Assembly: GCF_001953745.1 (NCBI RefSeq)
Contig: NZ_LWLN01000001.1
Span: 2,170,001 to 2,234,000, forward strand
DNA: 64,000 nt
Source of the DNA: Natrinema saccharevitans
Lineage (GTDB): Archaea; Halobacteriota; Halobacteria; Halobacteriales; Natrialbaceae
Direction: 5' to 3'
Below the pieces are notes generated by a model that saw nothing but the letters and a program-made list of their open reading frames with translations, searched no databases and was not told the DNA's origin. The first letter of the stretch is position 1; the number at the start of each line of letters is the position of its first letter. Shown piece by piece: positions 34,152-42,549 of the stretch. A program made the position numbers and the translations under genes.

Positions 34152-35216
34152 CTACTCGTCGCGTTCGATGACGAACTCGGTGAACTCCTCGAGCTTTCGG
34201 GCCGTCTCGTCGTCGAAGCCGAGACCGTCGATCTCGGCGCGGGCCTGAGCCGCCAGATCGAGGGCGCGCTCGCGGGCGTACTCGATGCTGCCGGCGTCGG
34301 CGAGGATCTCGAGGGCTTCACTGACGTCGTCGTCGGTGCTGTCGTCGGCCGCGAGGATCGCCTGCAGTCGGTCGGCGCGCTCGGGGTCGCTCGCTTCGAT
34401 CGCGTGAATGACCATGAGCGTCTTCTTGCCCTCGCGGATGTCGTTGCCGAACTCCTTGCCGAAGTCGCCGGCCCGGCCCAGCGAGTGTTCGACGTCCAAG
34501 ATGTCGTCGCCGATCTGGAAGGCGACCGCGGTCAGTTCCGCGTACCGCGCGATCGCCGCCTCGACCTCGGGGGGCTGGTCGGCGAGGATCGCGGCCAGTC
34601 GCGCGACGATCCGCCCGAGACAGCCGGTTTTGCACGCGCACATCTCGAGGTACTCCTCGGTGCCGATCCGGACCTCGCGCTCGTTGTGCCAGCAGATGTC
34701 CATGCCCTGCCCGAGATGCGTGCGGTTGAGTTCTTCCATGAGCATCTCGTAGGCGGCAAGTTGCCGGTCCGCGGGGAGATCGGCCGGGTCGTTCGTGATG
34801 ATCTTCAGCGGCAGGAAGTACATCGCGTTGCCGGCGTTGAGCGCGATGTCGCGGCCGTAGACGCGGTGGAGCGCCGGCTCCCCCCGGCGGATCGTCGCCC
34901 CGTCCTCGACGTCGTCGACGATGATCGTCCCGTTGTGCAGGATCTCCGGAATACAGGCGTAGGGAAGATACTCGGCGGGATCCTCACCGAACCCCTCCAT
35001 GAAGACGAGAAAGAGGACCGCCCGCCAGCGTTTGCCGCCGCGGTCGAGCAGGTCCCACAGCGGCGTCGAGAGCGCTCGCTGGATACCCTCGGGATCGTAC
35101 TCGTAGGTCGGCGGTCCGAAGTACGATTCGAGGTGGTCGGCGTCGATCTCCCGTGGGACCAACTCGGCGATGGCCTCGTCGATCGCCGGTCGCCAGTCGG
35201 CAAGCGTTTCCCGCAT
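34152..35216 (-). CDS. polyprenyl diphosphate synthase (GGPP synthase type)
   Basis: 354 residues. First Asp-rich motif IIVDDVEDGATIRRGEPALH (DDxxD), second QIGDDILDVEHSLG (DDxxD), plus GGKRWRAVLF for IPP binding. It condenses IPP with allylic diphosphates to form the C20/C25 chains of archaeal lipids. Residues before the first motif are small (ACIPEILHNG), but chain length cannot be read reliably. Phosphomevalonate decarboxylase of the same pathway lies 3.5 kb downstream. Confidence 0.92.
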   Translation of the reverse strand: MRETLADWRPAIDEAIAELVPREIDADHLESYFGPPTYEYDPEGIQRALSTPLWDLLDRGGKRWRAVLFLVFMEGFGEDPAEYLPYACIPEILHNGTIIVDDVEDGATIRRGEPALHRVYGRDIALNAGNAMYFLPLKIITNDPADLPADRQLAAYEMLMEELNRTHLGQGMDICWHNEREVRIGTEEYLEMCACKTGCLGRIVARLAAILADQPPEVEAAIARYAELTAVAFQIGDDILDVEHSLGRAGDFGKEFGNDIREGKKTLMVIHAIEASDPERADRLQAILAADDSTDDDVSEALEILADAGSIEYARERALDLAAQARAEIDGLGFDDETARKLEEFTEFVIERDE

Positions 35217-35354
35217 ACGCGGTCCGAGAGGGAGCGGCCTAAAAAAGATTCGTAGTTCCGTGTGACTGAACTGTCATCAACGACGGAACGGTTCCAACCG
35301 CGGCCCGGCTCCGCGAGCGGAACCGTTACCCGGCCGTACCGTGACGTGTCGGGC

Positions 35355-36665
35355 ATGTCCGAGTGGATCGGCAACGTCTTCGAGAGCGATGTCGGCTGGG
35401 ACCACCTCGAGGCCCTCGTCGACGTGGGGAATCGCATGGCAGGCAGCGAGGGCGAACGCGAGGCCGCCGAACTGACCCGGGGCGCGCTGGCCGACGCCGG
35501 CGCGCGAAACGCCCGCCTCGAACCGTTCGAGATTCAGGGCTGGGAGCGGGAAAGCAGTGCGATCGAAGCGGGCGAGACGAGCCAGGACTGTATCGCCCTG
35601 CCGCGCAGCCCCGCGGACCGGGTCGACGCGCCGCTGGTCGATCTCGGCTACGGGCTGCCCGCCGACTTCGAGGCGGCCGACCTCGAGGGAACGATCGTCA
35701 TGGTCCGCAGCGACGTGCCGGACTACTACGACCGATATCTCCACCGCCGGGAGAAGTACTTCCACGCGATCGAGAACGGCGCGGTCGGGTTCGTCTACCG
35801 CAACCACGTCGAGGGCTGTCTGCCGCCGACCGGCAGCGTCGGCTGGACGGACCAGCCGATCGGGCCGATTCCGGCCGTCGGCGTCTCGAGCGAGGTCGGC
35901 GCGCGTCTGGCCCGCCGGTTCGACGGCGACGAGATCGCGCTGTCGGTCGACGCCGATATCCACGCCGCCGAGAGTCGGAACGTCCGCGCCGAACTCGGGC
36001 CGGACACCGACGAGCGCGTCCTCGTGACCAGCCACGTCGACGCCCACGACATCGCGGAAGGAGCGATGGACAACGGGGCCGGGACGGCGATGGTGGTCGA
36101 ACTCGCGAACGCCCTCGCGGCCCGGGAAGACGACCTCGAGACCCGCGTCGAGTTCGTCGCGTTCGGCGCGGAAGAGGTCGGACTGATCGGCTCCGGACGG
36201 CTCGCCGCGGCGGCCGATCGCAACGACATCAAAGCGGTCGTCAACAACGACGGCGTCGTCCGCGATCGGACGCTGTCGATCGTCACCCACGGGTTCGACG
36301 GGCTCCAGGCGGCCGCCAACGAGGTCGCGGACCGGTACGACCACCCGATCGAGACGGTCCCGACGCTCGGTCCCCACAGCGACCACTGGCCGTTCGTCAA
36401 GCAGGGCATCCCCGGCTGCCACGTGAAGGCGAAGTCAGACGGCCCCGGTCGGGGCTGGGGGCACACCTTCGCCGACACCATCGAGAAACTCGAGCCCCGA
36501 ACCCTGCGCGAACAGGCGATCCTGCTGACCGCCTACGTCGTCGAACTCGCCCGCGAGGACCTGTCGGTCGAGCCCCGGGACGCGGACGCCCTCGCCGCCG
36601 ATCTCGAGTCACAGGGGCTGGCCGAGGGGATGAAGGTCACCGGCGACTGGCCCTACGACGGGTAG
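35355..36665 (+). CDS. M28-family (Zn) aminopeptidase-like protein
   Basis: 436 residues from ATG 35355. PA-like insert at about 110-220 is followed by the M28 catalytic core: VTSHVDAHDIAEGAMDNGAG supplies the first His and bridging Asp, EFVAFGAEEVGLIGS the Glu pair, NNDGVVRDR the Asp, and GPHSDHWPFVKQGIP the last His. No signal peptide is seen, so it probably acts in the cytoplasm. Substrate unknown. Divergent from the polyprenyl synthase. Confidence 0.9.
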   Translation: MSEWIGNVFESDVGWDHLEALVDVGNRMAGSEGEREAAELTRGALADAGARNARLEPFEIQGWERESSAIEAGETSQDCIALPRSPADRVDAPLVDLGYGLPADFEAADLEGTIVMVRSDVPDYYDRYLHRREKYFHAIENGAVGFVYRNHVEGCLPPTGSVGWTDQPIGPIPAVGVSSEVGARLARRFDGDEIALSVDADIHAAESRNVRAELGPDTDERVLVTSHVDAHDIAEGAMDNGAGTAMVVELANALAAREDDLETRVEFVAFGAEEVGLIGSGRLAAAADRNDIKAVVNNDGVVRDRTLSIVTHGFDGLQAAANEVADRYDHPIETVPTLGPHSDHWPFVKQGIPGCHVKAKSDGPGRGWGHTFADTIEKLEPRTLREQAILLTAYVVELAREDLSVEPRDADALAADLESQGLAEGMKVTGDWPYDG

Positions 36666-36740
36666 CTGCCCCCGCAGTCGGATCGGACCGCCCGGACCGA
36701 CAACCGTACGCTTTTGACCGGGCCGTGTGAACTGTCGCCC

Positions 36741-37547
36741 ATGGATGCCGCGTGGAGCGCGAGCGACTCCCCCGTCGTCGGCGTCGTCGACCCGGAGGCC
36801 GACGGAACCGAGGACGTCGAGGCCGGCCGCCTCGAGGGGGCGGTCGCCGACGCCGGTGGGACGGTCGTCGACGGCGGACTCGAGGAGGTTCTCGCGGCCA
36901 ACCCGTCGCTGCTCGTGACTCCCGGCGAAGCGGGCCTGTCGACGCTCGCCCGTGCCGGCGTCGACACGCCGGTCCTCCCGGTCGGTCCGGTCAGCGGGAT
37001 CGAGTCGGTCGACCGCGATCGGCTGCCCGACGCGGTCCGGCAGGCACTTCGGGGGACGGCGACCCGACGCGAGCGACCGGTTCTCGAGGTCTCACTCGAG
37101 TCGCGTTCCGACGCGGCGAGCGAGCCGATCGATCGCGAGCGCGCGCTGTTCGACGTCACCCTGATCACCGACGAGCCGGCCCGCATCTCGGAGTACGGCG
37201 TTCACAGCCGCGGGTCGTCCGTCGCGACGTTTCGGGCCGACGGGGTCGTCGCGGCCACGCCGGCCGGCACCCACGGCTACGCGAGCGCCGTGGACGCGCC
37301 GCAGCTGTCGGCGGCCGTCGACGCCGTCGCGGTCGCGCCCATCGGCCCGTTCGTGACCCAGACCCGACGGTGGGTCCTGCCGAACGACGGGCTGGGCGTC
37401 ACGGTCGAACGCGAGGAAAGCGACGTGACGCTCGTCGCCGACGGGGACGCCGTCGGCGCCGTCACCCTCGATCGGCAGGTCACCGTCGCCGTCGCCGGAG
37501 GGTTGCCGACGCTTTCGGTCCCGGCGACGCGTCTCGAGGCCGACTGA
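36741..37547 (+). CDS. NAD kinase-like protein lacking the GGDGT motif
   Basis: 268 residues. The C-terminal half matches the NAD kinase substrate domain (FRADGVVAATPAGTHGYASA, VAVAPIGPFVTQTRRWVL). In the N-terminal half the invariant GGDGT phosphate-binding motif is replaced by VTPGEAGLSTLARAG at about 58-72. The Asn-Glu motif is also not conserved (ITDEPARISEYGV). It may be a degenerate paralogue with a binding or regulatory role. It starts 76 bp after the M28 gene on the same strand. Confidence 0.8.
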   Translation: MDAAWSASDSPVVGVVDPEADGTEDVEAGRLEGAVADAGGTVVDGGLEEVLAANPSLLVTPGEAGLSTLARAGVDTPVLPVGPVSGIESVDRDRLPDAVRQALRGTATRRERPVLEVSLESRSDAASEPIDRERALFDVTLITDEPARISEYGVHSRGSSVATFRADGVVAATPAGTHGYASAVDAPQLSAAVDAVAVAPIGPFVTQTRRWVLPNDGLGVTVEREESDVTLVADGDAVGAVTLDRQVTVAVAGGLPTLSVPATRLEAD

Positions 37548-37601
37548 GAGCGAGCGCGAAAAACGGCGTCGGTCAGAGAGCGACCGACCGGCGCGAGACC
37601 G

Positions 37602-37862
37602 CTACCCGTTGTACGGCTCCTCGTCGCGGTGGTCGTTCGGGTTCTGGTTCTCGAGGGCGTCGTCCTCTCGGTCGACCGAACCCTCCTCGATGTCCCGCTC
37701 GCGCTCTCGTTCGGCCTCGCGCTCGCGGGCCTCCTGCTCCTCCTCGGTGAGCCCCTCCTCGTCGCGGGCCTCCTCGGGATCGGTCGCCTCGTGTTCGAGT
37801 TGGACGTCGCGTCCGTGTTCGTCCGTCTCGGTGTCGTCGCGCTCGTCGGATGTGTCGGACAT
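37602..37862 (-). CDS. highly charged 86-residue protein
   Basis: From ATG 37862: MSDTSDERDDTETDEHGRDV, then a Glu/Arg-rich probable single helix (EEEQEAREREAEREREREDI region) and an Asn/Asp-rich end (NQNPNDHRDEEPYNG). No domain is recognised. Composition fits a soluble, perhaps disordered halophilic protein. It lies 99 bp downstream of endonuclease III on the same strand. Confidence 0.6.
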   Translation of the reverse strand: MSDTSDERDDTETDEHGRDVQLEHEATDPEEARDEEGLTEEEQEAREREAERERERDIEEGSVDREDDALENQNPNDHRDEEPYNG

Positions 37863-37960
37863 AGTGATCCCGTCCGGGGATACCCGGGGTCCCCGAAAAG
37901 ACGTTGGGCTTGCGAGGGTCGGCGTCCGTCGGTGCGCCACGGCGGCCCGCTATGGGACGG

Positions 37961-38644
37961 TTACCAGGGCTCGCCGGAGGCGAGATCGATCTCACCGTCG
38001 CCTTTCTCAGAGGGACAGATGTCCGCCAGTACGCAGTCGCCGCAGTCGGGGTTTTGTGCCGTACAGACCGCCCGCCCGTGGTCGATACAGAGGTGCGTGA
38101 ACTGCTGCCAATCGTCCTCGGGGACGATCCCCATCAGATCCTCCTCGATCCGTTCGGGGTACTCCTCCTCGGTCAGGCCCAGCCGCCGCGAGAGCCGCTG
38201 GACGTGCGTGTCGACGACGATCCCCTCGACGATGTCGTGGCCGTGCTGAAGGACGACGTTCGCCGTCTTCCGACCCACGCCCGACAGTTCGGTCAGCTCG
38301 TCCATCGTGTCGGGCACCTCGCCGTCGTGTTCCTCGAGGATCGTCGCACAGGAGTCGCGGATGTACCCGGCCTTGCTGTTGTAGTAGGTGATCGAGTTCA
38401 GGTCCTCGGCGAGTTCGTCCTGATCGACGGTCGCGTACTCCTCGGGGCCGTCGTACTTCTCGAAGAGGTGTTTCGTCTCCTCGTTGACCCGCTCGTCCGT
38501 ACACTGAGCCGAGAGGATCACCGCGATCAGCAACTCGAGGCGGTTCGAGTACCGCAGCGAGATCGTCGAGTCGGGGTATTCGTCCTCGAGGCGGTCGACC
38601 ACTGCCTCTGTCTGCGCCTTCGTCGAGTCCCGTGGCGTTCCCAT
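37961..38644 (-). CDS. nth: endonuclease III (base-excision DNA glycosylase/AP lyase)
   Basis: 227 residues. The helix-hairpin-helix LSGVGRKTANVVL contains the catalytic Lys, and GIVVDTHVQRLSRR the catalytic Asp. The Fe-S loop C-x6-C-x2-C-x5-C is present in CTAQNPDCGDCVLADIC. It removes oxidised pyrimidines and nicks at abasic sites. It depends on the Fe-S supply made by SUF. It is divergent from phosphomevalonate decarboxylase with 92 bp between. Confidence 0.95.
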   Translation of the reverse strand: MGTPRDSTKAQTEAVVDRLEDEYPDSTISLRYSNRLELLIAVILSAQCTDERVNEETKHLFEKYDGPEEYATVDQDELAEDLNSITYYNSKAGYIRDSCATILEEHDGEVPDTMDELTELSGVGRKTANVVLQHGHDIVEGIVVDTHVQRLSRRLGLTEEEYPERIEEDLMGIVPEDDWQQFTHLCIDHGRAVCTAQNPDCGDCVLADICPSEKGDGEIDLASGEPW

Positions 38645-38736
38645 AGGACGGGGTTAGCGCCGGCTCCTTTCAGCGTTCGGATTCGGGGCCGGCGGATGCC
38701 GTGAGCTTTAAGCGGCCTTCAGCCACCTATCCGGGT

Positions 38737-39720
38737 ATGAAAGCCACGGCCATGGCCCACCCCATTCAGGGACTGGTCAAGTATCACGGGATGCGCGACG
38801 AGATCGAGCGACTTCCCTACCACGACAGCATCAGCGTCTGTACGGCCCCGAGCCACACTCGCACGACCGTCGAGTTCTCGATGGACTACGACGAGGACAC
38901 CTTCGTCGTCGACGGCGAGGAACTCGAGGGCCGGGCCTACGAACGGGTCGAGGCCGTCGTCGAGAAGGCCCGCTCGAAATCCGACGCCGCCCACACCGTC
39001 TACCCGGTCCGCCTCGAGAGCGAGAACAGTTTCCCGACCAACGTCGGGCTGGGATCGTCCTCCTCGGGCTTCGCGGCCGCGGCGATGGCCCTGGCCGAGG
39101 CGGCCGAACTCGACGCCTCCAGAGGGGAGATTTCGACGATCGCCCGCGTCGGGTCGGCTTCGGCCGCGCGGGCGGTCACCGGTGCCTTCTCGCATCTCCG
39201 CACCGGGATGAACGACGAGGACTGTCGCTCCGAGCGGGTCCCCTCGAACCTCCACGAGGACCTCAAGATCGTCGTCGGCCTCGTCCCCTACCACAAGGAG
39301 ACCGAGGACGCCCACCGCGAGGCCGCCGACAGTCACATGTTCCAGGCCCGCAACGCTCACATCCACGAACAGATCGCGAAGATGCGCGACTCCCTGCGCA
39401 ACGACGACTTCGAGGGCGTGTTCGAACGCGCCGAACACGACTCGCTGTCGCTGGCCGCGACGACCATGACCGGTCCCTCGGGATGGGTCTACTGGCAGCC
39501 GGCCACGCTCGCGGTCTTCAACACGGTCCGCGAACTCCGCGAGGAAGAGGACATCCCCGTCTACTTCTCGACGGACACGGGGGCCAGCGTCTACGTCAAC
39601 ACCACCGAGGAACACGCCGACGAAGTCGAGGAGGCCGTCGCCGACTGCGGCGTCTCGACCACCGTCTGGGACGTCGGCGGCCCCGCGAAACTCCTGGACG
39701 AGGACAAACACCTGTTCTGA
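38737..39720 (+). CDS. mvaD: phosphomevalonate decarboxylase (GHMP family)
   Basis: 327 residues from ATG 38737. KATAMAHPIQGLVKYHGMRD and the phosphate-binding loop TNVGLGSSSSGFAAAAMALA are typical of the diphosphomevalonate decarboxylase family. In haloarchaea the orthologue acts on mevalonate 5-phosphate to give isopentenyl phosphate (established for Haloferax volcanii). The substrate here is inferred from that. It feeds isopentenyl units to lipid synthesis, matching the polyprenyl synthase nearby. Confidence 0.92.
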   Translation: MKATAMAHPIQGLVKYHGMRDEIERLPYHDSISVCTAPSHTRTTVEFSMDYDEDTFVVDGEELEGRAYERVEAVVEKARSKSDAAHTVYPVRLESENSFPTNVGLGSSSSGFAAAAMALAEAAELDASRGEISTIARVGSASAARAVTGAFSHLRTGMNDEDCRSERVPSNLHEDLKIVVGLVPYHKETEDAHREAADSHMFQARNAHIHEQIAKMRDSLRNDDFEGVFERAEHDSLSLAATTMTGPSGWVYWQPATLAVFNTVRELREEEDIPVYFSTDTGASVYVNTTEEHADEVEEAVADCGVSTTVWDVGGPAKLLDEDKHLF

Positions 39721-39727
39721 GACGACG

Positions 39728-39735
39728 TTTTGTTT
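39728..39735 (+). terminator. T-rich stretch after mvaD
   Basis: TTTTGTTT begins 8 bp after the stop codon, between convergent mvaD and fen1. Consistent with archaeal oligo-T termination. Confidence 0.4.
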
Positions 39736-39777
39736 GGCGCACCCTCGGCAACAATTCGACAAGAGCAGGTTAGGAAC

Positions 39778-40755
39778 TCACGTCCAGCGGTCCAGCCCGG
39801 TCTGGGTGACGCTGTCCTCGATTCGCTCGAAGCCGCGTGCGACCTCGTCTTCGTCGACGCCCCACTCGTCGGTGACGTACTCGCGGGCCGCCTCGAGGTC
39901 CGGCTCGAGCGTCGTCTCGAACTCGTAGTCGTCGGTCACGTTGGGATCGCGGAATAGCTGTCTGACGCGATCGGCGTGCTCGACGTGGTCGCCCCGCGCC
40001 TCGAGGACGCTCCAGAGGTCGCCGTGTTCGGCGATCGCCGACAGCGCCGTCTTCGGGCCGATCCCCGACACCCCCTCGTTGAAGTCGGTCCCGATGAGGA
40101 TCGCCGCGTCGATCAGCTGTTCGCGGGTCAGGTCGTGGCGCTCGAGGGTCGCCTCGAGGTCCATCAGCTCGGGGTCGCCCTTGCTGGTCAGTTGGCGCAG
40201 CGTCAGCGGCGCGCCGAAGAGCAGGGCGTCGTAGTCCTCGGAGCCGACGTAGTCGGCGTCGCCGCGTGTGACCATGTGGGCGGCCTGGGCCTCGCCCTCG
40301 GCCGGCGCTTCGACGATCGGCACGTCGAGCAGTCGGAGGAGTTCTCGGCTGGTCTCCTGAATCGTCGGCGTCAGCCGCTGGGTTCGGGACTCGAGTTGTG
40401 CGATGGCGATCGCGTCGCCCTCCTCGCGGGCGGTCTCGAGTTGGTCCTCGTAGCTGCGGCGCTGTTCGCGCCGGGACTCGATCTCGTCGTCTTTGAGTTC
40501 GGAGGGGCCGCCGTCGAAGACCATCACCGGCGTGATGTCGTGTTCGAAGAACTTCGGCAGTCCCTGGACAATGCCGACGAGGTTCGCGACCTCGGTCCCG
40601 TCGGCGGTCGTGTAGATGTCGCTGTTGGTCCACTTGACCGTCGTCGTCAGATAGCGATAGAGCCAGTTGTGTGCGTCGACGGCGACGACGCCCTCGATTT
40701 CGGCGAAGGGAATCTCCTCGATGACCGCGATGTCCCGGAGTGCAGCGTTACCCAT
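39778..40755 (-). CDS. fen: flap endonuclease 1
   Basis: 325 residues from ATG 40755. N-terminal nuclease region with [14 protein letters not shown] and [11 protein letters not shown]. Internal region with [13 protein letters not shown] and the Asp pair in [12 protein letters not shown]3TH segment [20 protein letters not shown]. It ends QTGLDRWT, a PIP-type PCNA-binding motif like that of PolB. It removes 5' flaps during Okazaki-fragment maturation and repair. Confidence 0.95.
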   Translation of the reverse strand: MGNAALRDIAVIEEIPFAEIEGVVAVDAHNWLYRYLTTTVKWTNSDIYTTADGTEVANLVGIVQGLPKFFEHDITPVMVFDGGPSELKDDEIESRREQRRSYEDQLETAREEGDAIAIAQLESRTQRLTPTIQETSRELLRLLDVPIVEAPAEGEAQAAHMVTRGDADYVGSEDYDALLFGAPLTLRQLTSKGDPELMDLEATLERHDLTREQLIDAAILIGTDFNEGVSGIGPKTALSAIAEHGDLWSVLEARGDHVEHADRVRQLFRDPNVTDDYEFETTLEPDLEAAREYVTDEWGVDEDEVARGFERIEDSVTQTGLDRWT

Positions 40756-40827
40756 TACCGGAAATTGTCGGGGCTGGGATTTGAATCGTTGGCTTCCGCG
40801 ACCGACGCCCCGGGTTCGCAATTATTT

Positions 40828-40840
40828 CCGCAATTTGCGG
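40828..40840. promoter_or_regulatory. 13-bp palindrome between fen and a small membrane-protein gene
   Basis: CCGCAA-T-TTGCGG is a perfect palindrome 73 bp upstream of fen and 83 bp upstream of the divergent small gene. It sits between AT-rich stretches (AATTATTT and GGATAATAC) that may be the two TATA elements. Could be a shared operator. Confidence 0.4.
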
Positions 40841-40922
40841 TTTGCCGGCCGAATCGGATAATACTGTCCAGCAGCGCACCGCTTTATCTCGTCGGGCGCG
40901 TTTCTTCGACTGTGAGTCACCA

Positions 40923-41123
40923 ATGATCAAGCGACACGACCGCGAGCCGTTCAACAGTTCCATGTTCGTGACCGGCGTTGCGCTGGTCCTCGCAAGCCTC
41001 GCCACGGCCGTCTGGATGTTCAGAGTCGGTGACATCGTCACCGCACTGGGGCTCGGACTCCTCGTCGTCGCCGGACTGTTACTGGCAGGAATCGGGCTCT
41101 CGCCCGAGGCGACCGCCCACTGA
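40923..41123 (+). CDS. 66-residue membrane protein
   Basis: MIKRHDREPFNSSMFVTGVA begins a basic N terminus followed by two hydrophobic helices (FVTGVALVLASLATAVWMF; ALGLGLLVVAGLLLAGIGL). No family recognised. ATG 40923 chosen since upstream sequence is promoter-like (GGATAATAC about 40855-40863). Confidence 0.6.
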   Translation: MIKRHDREPFNSSMFVTGVALVLASLATAVWMFRVGDIVTALGLGLLVVAGLLLAGIGLSPEATAH

Positions 41124-41325
41124 CCAGCACGTGTTACTTCCCTCCCATGCGTGATACGCAGGCCTCCCCCTCGAGGCGACTCGAAGCGGCGTCTCTCGGC
41201 CGACTGCTAGTGCCTGTCGTTCCCCGATCAGGTGTAAGCAGCTATGAGACGGGCTACTGTACGTCACCGCCGGTCGGACCGCGACCGTCCTGCGGTTCCA
41301 CCGGGGCATCGGGACAGCAAACCGT

Positions 41326-41523
41326 ATGAATAGTACTGGCACCGTCGACGAGGCGACGTGGATGCTCGTGTTGTCGCTCGTCGTGGTGACGTTTCTCGTC
41401 GGCGTCGGTCTGTTGCAACTGTCGATGACCGGCGATCTCGGCTCGTTCTTCCGGAATCTGGGGGTCGGGCTGTTCCTGTTGCTGTTTAGCGTCGGCTTCT
41501 ATCGCAAGTGGCATCGAGCGTAG
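41326..41523 (+). CDS. 65-residue membrane protein
   Basis: Two hydrophobic helices (MLVLSLVVVTFLVGVGLLQL; LGVGLFLLLFSVGFYRKW) joined by a short loop. It ends 9 bp from the convergent cydB. No family recognised; it could be an accessory membrane peptide, but nothing links it to cytochrome bd beyond position. Confidence 0.6.
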   Translation: MNSTGTVDEATWMLVLSLVVVTFLVGVGLLQLSMTGDLGSFFRNLGVGLFLLLFSVGFYRKWHRA

Positions 41524-41532
41524 GTGACGGAC

Positions 41533-42549
41533 CTACGCGTAGTTGTCTCCCTCATCGACGGGACCACTGAACGCGGAATAGAGGACGACGAAGTACGTCA
41601 CGACCAGCGGCAAGAGGACGGTCGCACCGATCGTCGTCAGATTCAGCGCCAGCGTCGAGACGACCGCAGCCTCGATCCTGAGCCCGGACGCCGGATCGAT
41701 CAGGGGAAACAGCAGCGTCGCGACGAGCGCGACGAGCGCGTACACCTGCCCCGCGACGGCCACGAAAGCCAGATAGTGGCGACCGGCCCGGCCCGCGATC
41801 ACGTGAACGACGGCCAGTAGCACCGTCAGCCCGAGCAGTCCGAGCGTCGGAGCCGAACCGATCGCGACGTACGGCGACGATCGACTGCCGACGAGCAACG
41901 CGGCGACCGCCAGCAGGAGGTAGGCGATCTGCGCGAGGTGGCCGAGCGGTCGCGTCTCGAGTCGGACGTCACCCCGCGTTTTCAGCCCGAGGTAGGCCGC
42001 ACCGTCCGCGACGGTGAGCGCGACGACGGCCAGTCCGACGAGCAGGCTCGCGGCCGACGCCGCGCTCTCGACGCCGAACAGCCAGTTACCGGCGAAGACG
42101 CCGAGGAAAAACGGCGAGGCGACGCTCCCGGCGACGAAGGCCCGGCCCCACCACCGCTGCCACGTCTCGTCGTGGCGTTGTTCGTACATCTCCGGGGCGA
42201 GACCACGCACGATGAGCGCGCCGAGAATCGCGAACATCAACAGGTAGTGGCGACTGAAAAGCACTGCGTACGCCTCCGGAAAGACGGCGAACAGCATGCC
42301 TCCGAAGACGACCAGCCACACTTCGTTACCGTCCCAGAACGGACCGATCGCTGCCAGCAACTGCTCTCGCTCGGCGTCCGTCCTCCGCGTGGCAAACAGC
42401 GCGCCGACGCCGAAGTCGAACCCGTCGAGAAACAGGAAGGTTCCGAAGACGGCAAACACCAGTCCGAACCAGAGTCGATCGAGCGGCAAGCCAAGCAGTG
42501 GCCCCTCGGCGAGAGCCAGCGGGACAGTCGCGAGCGAACCGTTAGTCAT
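41533..42549 (-). CDS. cydB: cytochrome bd-type oxidase subunit II
   Basis: 338 residues with about eight transmembrane helices. The CydB landmarks FGTFLFLDGFDFGVGALF and IGPFWDGNEVWLVVFGGMLF are near the N terminus, and ARGLAPE-like loop LIVRGLAPEMYEQRHD follows. It completes the quinol oxidase with CydA. It overlaps cydA by 8 bp, so translation is coupled. Confidence 0.95.
   Translation of the reverse strand: MTNGSLATVPLALAEGPLLGLPLDRLWFGLVFAVFGTFLFLDGFDFGVGALFATRRTDAEREQLLAAIGPFWDGNEVWLVVFGGMLFAVFPEAYAVLFSRHYLLMFAILGALIVRGLAPEMYEQRHDETWQRWWGRAFVAGSVASPFFLGVFAGNWLFGVESAASAASLLVGLAVVALTVADGAAYLGLKTRGDVRLETRPLGHLAQIAYLLLAVAALLVGSRSSPYVAIGSAPTLGLLGLTVLLAVVHVIAGRAGRHYLAFVAVAGQVYALVALVATLLFPLIDPASGLRIEAAVVSTLALNLTTIGATVLLPLVVTYFVVLYSAFSGPVDEGDNYA

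Noticed and set aside
40768-40790. T-arm-like sequence (GGGATTTGAATC) near fen
   Set aside because: No acceptor, anticodon or D-arm partners could be found around it; probably chance.
40820-40840. AATTATTTCCGC near fen, resembling the sulfur-cluster motif
   Set aside because: It lacks the 11-mers shared by copies A-C and lies in an unrelated promoter; likely just AT-rich promoter DNA.
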